Assembly: GCF_014205225.1 (NCBI RefSeq)
Contig: NZ_JACHNB010000001.1
Coordinates: 6,863,501 to 6,927,500, forward strand
Reading direction: 5' to 3'
Origin: Actinoplanes octamycinicus
GTDB lineage: Bacteria > Actinomycetota > Actinomycetes > Mycobacteriales > Micromonosporaceae
DNA length: 64,000 bases
Shown here: positions 20,171-28,917 of the stretch, one piece after another
Position numbering within the stretch: the first letter of the stretch is position 1
Layout of the letters: each line of letters begins with the position of its first letter
The notes under the pieces: model-generated
Database searches by the model: none
What the model was told of the DNA's origin: nothing
The model's input: the letters and a program-made list of their open reading frames with translations, nothing else
Position numbers and translations under genes: made by a program

Positions 20171-21565
20171 GTGGATCGACGTCGACGGTTGTGGATGATT
20201 ATGGCCACCGGTGCCAACGTCGACTGGCGGACCGGGGCGGCCGCGGTGGCGGCGGCCGTCGAGGTGCCGGTGGCGCTGGTGGTGGCCGGGGCGGTCGTCA
20301 CCGAGGATGATCCGGTCCGGCCACGGGTGGCCGGGATCGTGGAGCTGTCCGAGGTCGATCGGCTGACGCTGGAGCAGGCGCGGGATCTGGTGCTCGCGGT
20401 CCGGCGAGCGTACGGGGCGGTGCTGCTGGCGGCGCCGGCGGGGCTGCTCGTGCCGCTCGGATCGGGGGACTGGACATTCGCGGACCTGGGTGCGGCGGTG
20501 GGGGCGTCCGCGGTGGTGGTGACCGGACCGGGACCGGATGCGGTGAACCATACGACGCTGGCGCTCGGCGCGCTCGCCGGACACGGCCTTTCCGCCTCAG
20601 TCATCACGATCGGGTCCGATGTCGACGAGGCGGCGCTGCCGGTCACCCCGGTCGGGCGGATCCCGGCCGATCCGCCGGCCGACTTCGCCGGGGCGGCCGA
20701 GTGGTTCCACCCGGCCCTGACCACCCCGGAGCCGGCGGATCCCCCGGTGCTGGCGAAAGCGCCCGCGGTCAGTGGACGCAAGTTCGTCCTGGGGCTGCTG
20801 GGGATCTTCGTCTTCCTGGTCCTGCTGGTGTGCGGAGTGGCCTGGCTGGGCTCCTCCCCCGGCGATGTCCGGGTCTCCCTGGAGGCGCAGCCGCCCCCGG
20901 CCCGGTCGGCGGTCGCGGCGCCGCTGCGGATCACCCCGCCCCCGCCGCCGGCGGACGGCTGCCCGCCGGACCCCGGTCCACCCGTGATCACCCACCCGGA
21001 CCGGGCGACCACCGCCCGCGTCGACCGGGCCTGGCAGCGGATCGAGACCTGGCTCGACCGGCACGCCCCCGCCTCGGCCCAGGGGCTGCGGCCGGGCGCG
21101 CCGGCCGAGCGGATCGACGACGCGCAGCGCCGGATGTCGGTGCCGTTCCCGGCCGACCTGGTCGCCTCGCTGCGCCGGCACGACGGGGCGCGGGGCATCG
21201 GCCGGTTCGACCTGCCGCCGTCGTTCAGCCCGTCGCCGATCGCCCAGATCCTCAGCGACTGGCAGGTGAACTGCCGGGTGCTCGGCCACCCCGGGATCAC
21301 CCGGGACGAGTGGTGGCATCCGGACTACGTGCCGTTCGCGGCGGACGGCGGCGGCGGGCTCCTCTTCGCCGACCAGCGGCCCGGCGGGCACGGCCGGGTC
21401 GGCGACACCGACCCGGAGACCGGGGCCGATTTCGATCACTGGCCGGGGTCGGTGGCGGAGCTGCTGGAGCGGACCGCCGGCTCGCTGGAGACCGGCACGC
21501 CGTTCGCCGGCCGCTACCGGCCCCGGGTCACCGACGGCGTGGTGATCTGGGAGTTCGTCCGATAG
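20171..21565 (+). CDS. Degenerate BioD-like domain fused to a TM segment and SMI1/KNR4 domain
   Basis: The 464-residue protein has three parts. Residues 10-165 resemble dethiobiotin synthetase: ATGANVDWRTGAAAVAAAV stands where BioD has its TGT-x5-GKT P-loop (the Lys is lost), LLAAPAGLLVPL matches the GAGGLLVPL strand, and NHTTLALGALAGHGL matches NHTLLTLEAL. Next come a hydrophobic segment (about 203-225) and a Pro-rich linker. Residues 275-440 fit the SMI1/KNR4 (SUKH) fold: IETWLDRHAP, VPFPADLVASLRRHDGA and W at the end. SUKH domains are common toxin-immunity proteins. Start is GTG. Confidence 0.65.
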   Translation: MDRRRRLWMIMATGANVDWRTGAAAVAAAVEVPVALVVAGAVVTEDDPVRPRVAGIVELSEVDRLTLEQARDLVLAVRRAYGAVLLAAPAGLLVPLGSGDWTFADLGAAVGASAVVVTGPGPDAVNHTTLALGALAGHGLSASVITIGSDVDEAALPVTPVGRIPADPPADFAGAAEWFHPALTTPEPADPPVLAKAPAVSGRKFVLGLLGIFVFLVLLVCGVAWLGSSPGDVRVSLEAQPPPARSAVAAPLRITPPPPPADGCPPDPGPPVITHPDRATTARVDRAWQRIETWLDRHAPASAQGLRPGAPAERIDDAQRRMSVPFPADLVASLRRHDGARGIGRFDLPPSFSPSPIAQILSDWQVNCRVLGHPGITRDEWWHPDYVPFAADGGGGLLFADQRPGGHGRVGDTDPETGADFDHWPGSVAELLERTAGSLETGTPFAGRYRPRVTDGVVIWEFVR

Positions 21566-21607
21566 CGGCGGGCGCGGGCCGTACCAAAAGCTGGCCGAGC
21601 GAACCCG

Positions 21608-22894
21608 TCAGGCGCGCATCACCGTGGCGATCGGGATGCGGGCGGCGCGCAACGCCGGGATGAAGCCGCCCAGGATCCCGGCCACCAGCCCGGCGATGAT
21701 CCCGGAGACCCCGGCCGACCAGGGGAACTCGACGTTCTGCAGGAACGGCTGGGACGAGCCGAACAGCGTCGCGAGCACCTTGAGGCCGGCCACGCTCAGG
21801 CCGATCGCCAGGGCCGCGGTGAGCAGGCCGGTGAGCAGCGTCTCGGCCAGCACGATGCCGGCCAGCACGGCCCGCGGCGTGCCCACCGCGCGGCGCAGCG
21901 CGAACTCCTCGATCCGTTCGCCGACGGTGGCCAGGCCGACGTTGAGCACGCCGGCCGCACCGATCACCAGGACCAGGCTGGCCATCGCCAGGAAGATCAG
22001 CCGGAGCAGGTTCAGCTCGTCCTTCATCTGCTTGCGAGTGTTGATCGTCTCGGCGGCGACACCCTCCGCGCCCAGGCCGGTCAGCTTGGCGATGAGGACC
22101 GGTTCGACCGGGGTGGAGCCGGCCATCGCGACCTGGACGTCGCCGCCCTGGTTCGGGTCGCCGAGGCGGGTCAGCGGGATCCAGGTGGTCAGCTCGTCGA
22201 GGCGCAGGTAGGCGTGCGGGGACCCGTCGCCGTCCTTGACCACGCCGACGATCTGCGGGGTCATGTGCGCGGTGGCGCCGGGCAGGCGCATCTCGGCGGG
22301 CACCTGGTAGCGCTCGAAGCCCTTGGCCGCCTCCTCGTTGAGCACCAGGCGCGGCGCCATCATCGGCGCGCTGCCGAAGTCCAGCCACTGCCCGGACTTC
22401 ACCTGGTACGGGCGGAACGGCCGGATGTCGCCGGTCAGCGCGCTGACCCGCATCTCGATCGCCTGTCCCTTGGGCGCGCCGGCGTTCGGGTCGTAGCAGC
22501 CGTTCTGGTTGCAGATCTGCGAGCCGCCGCCCCAGTCCTGGTCGAACGGCGACCCGCCCTCGTTGATCGCGCGCACCCCGGGCTCGCCGATGATCGCGGT
22601 GGTGTTGAACATGGCGACCGCGTCGGTGCGGTGGCGCACGGTGTCCTCGACGGCCTGCGCCGCCCCGGGCACGCCGGGCAGGTAGAGCGCCTTGGTGCCG
22701 TCGATGCCGGAGCTCAGCTCGACGTCGGCGAGCTGCAGGCGCTCGGCGATGCCGGCGCCGGCCTGGACCACGACGACCGCGAGGACGCCGAGGAACAGGC
22801 TGACCATGGAGAGGAAGGTGCGCAGCTTGCGGGCCCGGATGCCCTGCATGCCGATGATCGTGGCGGTGCGCAGCCGCCCGGAGAGCCGCATCAT
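21608..22894 (-). CDS. MacB-like ABC transporter permease
   Basis: The 428-residue permease has the MacB layout: one N-terminal TM segment (about 25-45, FLSMVSLFLGVLAVVVVQAG), a large periplasmic-type domain and three C-terminal TM segments, including the family's EFALRRAVGTPRAVLAGIVLAE loop. Its ATG overlaps the ATPase stop by 4 bases. With the ATPase and the lipoprotein fusion protein upstream it forms a complete three-gene export operon. Confidence 0.9.
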   Translation of the reverse strand: MMRLSGRLRTATIIGMQGIRARKLRTFLSMVSLFLGVLAVVVVQAGAGIAERLQLADVELSSGIDGTKALYLPGVPGAAQAVEDTVRHRTDAVAMFNTTAIIGEPGVRAINEGGSPFDQDWGGGSQICNQNGCYDPNAGAPKGQAIEMRVSALTGDIRPFRPYQVKSGQWLDFGSAPMMAPRLVLNEEAAKGFERYQVPAEMRLPGATAHMTPQIVGVVKDGDGSPHAYLRLDELTTWIPLTRLGDPNQGGDVQVAMAGSTPVEPVLIAKLTGLGAEGVAAETINTRKQMKDELNLLRLIFLAMASLVLVIGAAGVLNVGLATVGERIEEFALRRAVGTPRAVLAGIVLAETLLTGLLTAALAIGLSVAGLKVLATLFGSSQPFLQNVEFPWSAGVSGIIAGLVAGILGGFIPALRAARIPIATVMRA

Positions 22895-23580
22895 GCGAGC
22901 ACCCGCTCGGTCAGCACGCCGGCCTCCAGGTCGACGATCCGGCCCATCCGGGCGGCGTGGTCGCGGTCGTGGGTGACCAGGATCAGCGCGCAGCCGCGGG
23001 TGGTCGCGTCCAGCAGCGCGTCGATCACGATGGTGCCGGTCTCGATGTCGAGGGCGCCGGTCGGCTCGTCGGCCAGCAGGATCCGCGGCTCGCGGACCAG
23101 GGCCCGGGCGATCGCCACCCGCTGCTGCTCGCCGCCGGACATCTTGGCCGGCCGGTTCTTCGCCAGGTGGGCGATGCCGACCTGGTCGAGGGCGTTCATC
23201 ACCCGGGTGCGGCGCTCCCGGCGGGGCAGCCAGCCCTGCCCGTTGATCAGCGCCATCGCCACGTTCTGCGCCGCGGTCAGGTGCTTGAGCAGGAAGAACC
23301 GCTGGAAGACGAAGCCGAACTCGGCGCTGCGCAGCTTGGCGGCGTGCCGCTCGGGCAGCCGGCTGATGTCCCGGCCGTTGAACACGTAGCTGCCGGTGTC
23401 CGGCCGGTCGAACAGGCCGAGGACGCTGAGCAGGGTGCTCTTGCCGGAGCCGGAGCGGCCGACGATGGCGACGCTCTCCCCGGCCCGGACGGTCAGGTCG
23501 ACGCCGTCGAGGATGGTCCGCGGCTGTTTCTGGCCCTTGAGCACCTTGGTGATGCCGGTGAGTTCGATCAGCTCGTTCAT
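22891..23580 (-). CDS. ABC transporter ATP-binding protein (MacB-type)
   Basis: The 229-residue ATPase has Walker A GRSGSGKST, Q-loop VFQRFF, signature MSGGEQQR, Walker B ILLADEP and switch His in VTHDRDH. ATG 23580 overlaps the stop of the adapter gene (ATGA) and its own stop overlaps the permease start, so all three are tightly coupled. Confidence 0.93.
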   Translation of the reverse strand: MNELIELTGITKVLKGQKQPRTILDGVDLTVRAGESVAIVGRSGSGKSTLLSVLGLFDRPDTGSYVFNGRDISRLPERHAAKLRSAEFGFVFQRFFLLKHLTAAQNVAMALINGQGWLPRRERRTRVMNALDQVGIAHLAKNRPAKMSGGEQQRVAIARALVREPRILLADEPTGALDIETGTIVIDALLDATTRGCALILVTHDRDHAARMGRIVDLEAGVLTERVLA

Positions 23581-24572
23581 CCGACCGGGCCCTCCCCGGT
23601 CGGGGCGGCGGTGGGCAGGTTCGGGCCGGGAATGGCGATCGTCTCGTCGCCCTTGAGGCCCTTCTTGATCTCGACGACCTTGCCGTCGGAGAGGCCGAGG
23701 ACCACGTCGACGGTCTTGCGGGTGTGGTCCTCGCCGGTCACGATGTCGACCTTGCCGCGGCCCTGCGAGCCGGCGACCGCCTCGACCGGCAGCACCATCG
23801 CGTTCGCGGCCCGGCCGGTGATCACCTCGAGGGTGACGTCGGCGCCGTTGATCAGCTTGACGCTGTCCGGGGGCACGCAGACCAGGCGCATGCCGGTCGG
23901 CTCGGAGCCGCCGGAGCTGCCGCTGCCACCGCCGCTGTCGCCCTCGGCCGGCGGGGCGGCCGGGGCGGACGCGTTCGGCGTCGGGGCCGTGGTGGTGGCG
24001 GCCGGCTCGGGCACCGTCCCGGCGGGCAGCGCGGCGATGGTGCCCAGCGTCTTGCACTTGAACGGCCCCGGACCGTTCTTGATCTGCGCCTGCACGGTCT
24101 TGACCGCGCCGGAGATCCGGTACGCCTGGTCACTGCCGATGTCGGCGACGATCCCGTACCCGGAGTGCTGCGCGGACAGCACCGGCATGCCCTTGGTGAC
24201 GTCGGCGTGGTCCTCCATCAGCCGACCGGCGAAGGTGGCGCCCTTGGGGACCTCCACGTGCCGCGGGAAGCCGTCGTGCCAGACGCTGGCCACCCACTCC
24301 GGGCTGCTCACCGGCGTCTTCGAGGGCACCCGGGTGACCCAGCGCAGCTCGCCGTCGGTCGGCGCGACGACCCCGAAGACCGGGTTGATGGTCACCTTGC
24401 CGGCCAGACTGACCTGGTTCGTCAGATCTTGGCGGGTCGGCTGCACCGTGGTCAGCACGGTGCCCCGGTCGGCCAGGCCGGGCGTGGCGGTCTCCTCGCC
24501 GCCCGAGGTGCACCCGGCGACCACGAACCCCAACAGCACCACGCTCAGCCGGACAGGCCTGCTCGCCATCAC
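23577..24572 (-). CDS. Adapter lipoprotein of the MacAB-like exporter
   Basis: The 331-residue product starts with a lipoprotein signal (VLLGFVVAGC, Cys21 lipidation site). The following sequence has the membrane-fusion layout: QDLTNQVSLAGKVTINPVFGVVAPTDGEL early and a late barrel, VLPVEAVAGSQGRGKVDIVTG, as in HlyD/MacA adapters. A Ser/Gly/Pro low-complexity stretch interrupts the middle (about 195-235). It would connect the permease to substrate outside the membrane. Substrate unknown. Confidence 0.8.
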   Translation of the reverse strand: MMASRPVRLSVVLLGFVVAGCTSGGEETATPGLADRGTVLTTVQPTRQDLTNQVSLAGKVTINPVFGVVAPTDGELRWVTRVPSKTPVSSPEWVASVWHDGFPRHVEVPKGATFAGRLMEDHADVTKGMPVLSAQHSGYGIVADIGSDQAYRISGAVKTVQAQIKNGPGPFKCKTLGTIAALPAGTVPEPAATTTAPTPNASAPAAPPAEGDSGGGSGSSGGSEPTGMRLVCVPPDSVKLINGADVTLEVITGRAANAMVLPVEAVAGSQGRGKVDIVTGEDHTRKTVDVVLGLSDGKVVEIKKGLKGDETIAIPGPNLPTAAPTGEGPVG

Positions 24573-24738
24573 CCGGATCCCCCGTCGTCGATGTGATCAA
24601 TAGCGCGGCGAAGGGTACCCGACCCTGACAACCCCGCAGAACCGGGCGTACGGCGTGGCACGAAACCGTGAGGCGGCCGGTAACGAAATCCGGGAACGTG
24701 CCGATCGTCAAAAAGTGAGGTCTGACGGCTCGGGGTCG

Positions 24739-26619
24739 ATGCGGGTACGGCGTCTGGTGGTCGGGGCGCTCGTCGCCGTCCTGGCCCTGTTGTCCGGTTC
24801 GGCGCTGGTCGACAGCCGCCGGCACGGCAAGATCGTCGAGGACATCGTGGCGGCCGCCGATCAGGTGGCGGCCTACGAGCAGGCCGCCTACCTCTCCGCC
24901 TGGGAGATGGCGCTGATCGAGGCGGCGGCCGGCGACCCGCAGGGCCCGGAGCGGCAGCAGCTGCTGGAGGTCGACGAGCAGGCGTACCTGGCCACCATGA
25001 TCCTGGCCGGGATCGACGGGGAGTCGGCCGAGGCGGACACCATCGCCCAGCGTCAGCTCAACCAGCGCCAGGTGATCATCTGGTACCTGTCACTGCTGGA
25101 CCGCGGCGACCGGGCCCGGGCCGCGGACGTCCTGCGCACCGAGATCATGCCCGCCTACCGCCGCAACGTGGCCCGGTTGCAGGAGCTGCGCGATCAACAC
25201 CAGTCCCGGTACGAGGAGCACGCGGCGGCCGCCCGGCACGACTCGGACCGGCTGCTCTGGTTCAGCTCGGTCACCACCGGGCTCACCCTGGTGATGCTCG
25301 CGCTGTTCGCCTGGACCGTCCGGGCGCACCGCCGCCGGGTGGAGACGCTGGCCGCCACCGACATCCTCACCGGGCTGCCGAACCGGGCCGCGTTCACCCT
25401 GCACACCCAGCGCGCGCTGACCACCGGGCTGACCGTGCTGACCGTCAACATCGACGGGTTCCGGCACGTCAACGACCAGCTCGGCCCGAACATCGGCGAC
25501 CGGCTGCTGGCCGAGGCGGGCTGGCGGATGTCCACCGCGGTCCGGGACAGCGACCTGGTCGCCCGGATCGGCGGCGACGAGTTCGCCATCCTGCTGCGCG
25601 ACACCGACCCGGCCCGCGCCGAGACCGTCGCCGACCGGCTGCGCGAGGCCTTCGACCAGCCGTTCCAGCTCGGCGACCTGACCATCGACCTGGAGATCAG
25701 CATCGGCGCCGCGACGGCCACCGCCGACGACGACGTCCGCACCCTGCTCGGGCACGCCGACAGCGCCATGCACGACGCGAAGGAGCAGCACGACGGCTAC
25801 CGCCGCTTCCGCCCGCACGCCGGGCAGGACAGCGCGGACCGGCTCAGCCTGCTCGGCGACCTGCGCCGCGGCCTGGACGACGCCGGCCAGTTCAGCCTGC
25901 ACTACCAGGCCAAGATCCGGCTGGCCGACGGGACGGTGGCCGGGGTGGAGGCGCTGGCCCGCTGGCAGCACCCGGTGAAGGGCCCGGTCTCCCCCGGCCA
26001 GTTCGTCCCGGTGCTGGAGACCACCAGCCTGATCCACCGTTTCACCGAGCGGGTGCTGACCCTGGCCCTGGAGCAGGCCCGCGCCTGGCTGGACGCCGGG
26101 CACCCGGTCCCGGTGGCGGTCAACGTGTCCACCCGCAGCCTGCTCGACGAGACCTTCCCGGACCGGCTGGCCGCCCTGCTGGAGTCGGCGGGCGTGCCCG
26201 GCGCCCTGCTCTGCATCGAGATCACCGAGCACACCGTGATGTCCGACCCGGCCACCACGATCGACGCCCTGCACCGGATCCGGGAGCTGGGCGTGAAGAC
26301 GTCGATCGACGATTTCGGTACGGGCTACTCGTCGCTGTCGTACCTGAAGATGCTCCCGGTCGACGAGCTGAAGATCGACCGCTCCTTCGTGGCCGACATG
26401 GTCACCGACCGCAGCAGCCGGGCCCTGGTCGCCTCGGCTGTCGACCTGGCGCACAACCTGGGCCTGACCGTGGTCGCCGAGGGCATCGAGGACGCGCCGA
26501 CCGCGGCGGCGCTGGCCGGCCTGGGCTGCGACACCGCGCAGGGCTACCACTTCGCCCGCCCGGTCCCGGCCACCGACGTCTCCCTCACCCCACGACCGCT
26601 GCCGCTCCCGGCCCGCTGA
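24739..26619 (+). CDS. Membrane GGDEF-EAL cyclic di-GMP protein
   Basis: About 626 residues. Two TM segments flank an extracellular four-helix-like sensor. The GGDEF domain has an intact RIGGDEF site and the RxxD inhibitory motif (RDSD) five residues before it. The EAL domain has EALARWQHP, DDFGTGYSS and KIDRSF, so phosphodiesterase activity also looks possible. ATG 24739 begins at MRVRRLVVG; upstream in-frame starts at 24655 or GTG 24715 are less likely. The role is to make or degrade cyclic di-GMP in response to an external signal. Confidence 0.88.
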   Translation: MRVRRLVVGALVAVLALLSGSALVDSRRHGKIVEDIVAAADQVAAYEQAAYLSAWEMALIEAAAGDPQGPERQQLLEVDEQAYLATMILAGIDGESAEADTIAQRQLNQRQVIIWYLSLLDRGDRARAADVLRTEIMPAYRRNVARLQELRDQHQSRYEEHAAAARHDSDRLLWFSSVTTGLTLVMLALFAWTVRAHRRRVETLAATDILTGLPNRAAFTLHTQRALTTGLTVLTVNIDGFRHVNDQLGPNIGDRLLAEAGWRMSTAVRDSDLVARIGGDEFAILLRDTDPARAETVADRLREAFDQPFQLGDLTIDLEISIGAATATADDDVRTLLGHADSAMHDAKEQHDGYRRFRPHAGQDSADRLSLLGDLRRGLDDAGQFSLHYQAKIRLADGTVAGVEALARWQHPVKGPVSPGQFVPVLETTSLIHRFTERVLTLALEQARAWLDAGHPVPVAVNVSTRSLLDETFPDRLAALLESAGVPGALLCIEITEHTVMSDPATTIDALHRIRELGVKTSIDDFGTGYSSLSYLKMLPVDELKIDRSFVADMVTDRSSRALVASAVDLAHNLGLTVVAEGIEDAPTAAALAGLGCDTAQGYHFARPVPATDVSLTPRPLPLPAR

Positions 26620-26734
26620 GACCTTCTTCCGGTACGCGATCAGCGCCCGCCTTACCCGGCAGGTAATCGATCCGCGGCGTGGTCGTCGGTGACCCTGGTC
26701 CGGCCAGCACCGCCGAGCACCGCGGAGGACCTCG

Positions 26735-27550
26735 ATGCCGTACGTGACCGCCAAGGACGGGACCGCCCTGCACTACCTCGACTGGGGAAGCGGGCAGCCG
26801 ATGCTGTTCGTGCCCAGCGCCTGGCTCCCCGTGCAGATGTGGGAGCACCAGCTCACCGACCTGACCGAGCGCGGCCTGCGCTGCGTGGCCTACGACCGCC
26901 GCGGCCACGGACGCTCCGACGCGCCCTGGGACGGCTACGACTACGACACGCTCGCCGACGACCTCGCCGCGCTCGTCGACCACCTGGACCTGCGGGACCT
27001 GACCCTGGTCGGGCACTCGGCCGGCGGTGGCGAGGTGGTCCGCTACCTGACCCGGCACGGCGCGCACCGGGTGCGCGGCATCGTGCTGCTCGCCGCCACC
27101 ACGCCGTTCCCGAAGCGGACCGCGGACAACCCGCACGGCGTCCCGGCCGAGCTCAGCGCGGCCGACGCGGCGTACCGGGCGGCGGACCGGCCCCGCTGGA
27201 ACGCCGAGCGGGCGGCGTCGTTCTTCGCGCTGGACACCAACGAGGTATCGCCGGAACAGATCGAGTGGTTCCGCGACATCATCATGCGGTGCACACCGCG
27301 GGCGCACCGGGCGACCTATGCGACCGCCTTCCACACCGACCTGCGCGACGAGCTGCGGGCGCTGCGGGTGCCGACGCTCGTGCTGCACGGCGACCGCGAC
27401 GAGCAGGCGCCGCTCGAGGTGTGCGGCCGGCGGGCGGCCGAGCTGGTCCCCGGCAGCGAGCTGCGGGTGTACCAGGGCGCGGCGCACGGCCTGTTCGTCA
27501 CCCACGCCGCGCGCCTCAACGACGACCTGCACGGCTTCGCCACTCGCTGA
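26735..27550 (+). CDS. Alpha/beta hydrolase (chloroperoxidase/esterase type)
   Basis: The 271-residue enzyme has the nucleophile elbow GHSAGGG, the acid Asp in HGDRDEQAPL and the base His in GAAHGLF, a complete Ser-Asp-His triad. The N-terminal AYDRRGHGRSD is typical of non-haem chloroperoxidase/arylesterase-type hydrolases. It is cytoplasmic. Substrate unknown. The gene stands alone and converges with the Cys-rich gene downstream. Confidence 0.88.
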   Translation: MPYVTAKDGTALHYLDWGSGQPMLFVPSAWLPVQMWEHQLTDLTERGLRCVAYDRRGHGRSDAPWDGYDYDTLADDLAALVDHLDLRDLTLVGHSAGGGEVVRYLTRHGAHRVRGIVLLAATTPFPKRTADNPHGVPAELSAADAAYRAADRPRWNAERAASFFALDTNEVSPEQIEWFRDIIMRCTPRAHRATYATAFHTDLRDELRALRVPTLVLHGDRDEQAPLEVCGRRAAELVPGSELRVYQGAAHGLFVTHAARLNDDLHGFATR

Positions 27551-27560
27551 GCACGCTGCG

Positions 27561-27600
27561 CGGCCGGGCACACGCCGGAGTCGGTGTGGACCGCCGGGGC
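27561..27600 (+). repeat. 40-bp near copy of part of the ATP-grasp gene
   Basis: These 40 bases match 33265-33304 at 36 positions. In the ATP-grasp gene that stretch encodes AGHTPESVWT; here it lies just past the hydrolase stop and is not in a usable frame. It is either a gene remnant or a small duplication. Confidence 0.6.
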
Positions 27601-27606
27601 GAGCGC

Positions 27607-28914
27607 TCAGCTGTCGTCCCGCTGATCGAGCAGGTCGGTCGCGAGCCAGGCCCGCTCCGACTGGTCGGCCGGGAAGAACGTCAGGTGCAGTCGCTGGTCC
27701 CGCGCGTCGGAACAGTCGATCCAATGCGCGAGGGCGAGGCCGGGGTGCGGAAGGTTCCAGGCGCCGGCGAGCCAGCTGACGTACCGGTCGTACCCGCCCG
27801 GGAAGAAGGTCCGCGCGACGGCGGGGTCGGACACCGGGACCGCCGTCACGGCGATCACACACCGGCTGGCCAGCCGCGTCCGGAGGGCGACCTGGCCGGT
27901 GCGCTCGGTTTCCCGCCGGGCCTGCAGGAGCAGGTCGGCGGTGAAGTCCAGGAGATGGCCGGCGCCCAGCGTCTCCCGGCCGGGAGCGGCCTCGCCGGGA
28001 CACGCGCGGTGGAGCCGGTCGAGATGGGCTCGCAGAAGCCGCCTGGCGTCGTCGTGCTCCGCGTCCCACGGCAGCGAAGGCGGCGCGGTCACCACGGCCA
28101 GATACCAGCCGTCGGCCTCGTCATCGCCGGGCAGGCGCAGGCAGGTGCTGCGCGTCGCCGCGCCCGGGCTCAGCAGGGCTCTCGCCTCGAACTCGGCCAC
28201 TATCGCCGGAAGGATCTCGTCGGCCGGATGCTCCGCCGCGGGGAACGACCGTGTGTGCGCCGCGTCCGGTCCGACCCGGCACCGCATGATCAACGGCTCG
28301 TCCTCGGCGAGGATCGGCACGTACTCCATCGTGATGCCGAGCGCCTCGTTCCGATCCGGCAGGATCGGCCCGTCACGGGCGACCAGGATCCGCTCGATGT
28401 CGTCGGGGTCCACCACGACCACACCCGGCCGCCCGGTCGGCGTCAGGCAGGCGCCCAGCTTGCCGGCGCACCCGGGCGAGGGACACGGCACGTCCGGCAC
28501 AACGAGGCCGTGCAGGCCGATGCAGTCGGCACAGCGGGTGAAACGGCAGGCCGGGCACTGCACACCGTCCGGATCCATGTGGGCTTGCTTCGGCGACTGC
28601 AGAAGGACCTCCGCTGAGTACCAGAAGCGTCCACAGCCACCGCAGACGGTGGCGAGCGGCGCGACGAGCGCGCTCGATAGCTGACTTCGTGTGGCCGGCT
28701 CGGCCATCTCCTCCTCGGCCCGGCGTGACGTGCTCAGGAGCAGCAGCGCGTTGGCCATGGCGTCGGGGTTGCCGGGTTCGCGCCGCAGCGTGCCGAGCAC
28801 CAGGTCCAGCGCGGTACGCAACCGGCCGGCCGAGGACAGTTTCCGGACCCGGTCGGTCAGGCCGGGCACCGGTGGCCAGGCTGCGGGGAAGACGAACCGG
28901 CCGGCCGGGGACAT
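27607..28914 (-). CDS. Cys-rich protein of unknown function in the kinase/protease operon
   Basis: The 435-residue protein has a helical N-terminal part (about 1-85, TPR-like: GRLRTALDLVLGTLRREPGN), then a run of candidate zinc ligands, CGGCGRFWYS, CPACRFTRCADC and CPSPGCAGKLGAC (about 91-160). The C-terminal 270 residues have no motif I know. It follows the kinase gene by 3 bases, so the same operon makes both. I would guess that it is a substrate or scaffold for the kinase. Confidence 0.65.
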   Translation of the reverse strand: MSPAGRFVFPAAWPPVPGLTDRVRKLSSAGRLRTALDLVLGTLRREPGNPDAMANALLLLSTSRRAEEEMAEPATRSQLSSALVAPLATVCGGCGRFWYSAEVLLQSPKQAHMDPDGVQCPACRFTRCADCIGLHGLVVPDVPCPSPGCAGKLGACLTPTGRPGVVVVDPDDIERILVARDGPILPDRNEALGITMEYVPILAEDEPLIMRCRVGPDAAHTRSFPAAEHPADEILPAIVAEFEARALLSPGAATRSTCLRLPGDDEADGWYLAVVTAPPSLPWDAEHDDARRLLRAHLDRLHRACPGEAAPGRETLGAGHLLDFTADLLLQARRETERTGQVALRTRLASRCVIAVTAVPVSDPAVARTFFPGGYDRYVSWLAGAWNLPHPGLALAHWIDCSDARDQRLHLTFFPADQSERAWLATDLLDQRDDS

Positions 28915-28917
28915 CGA

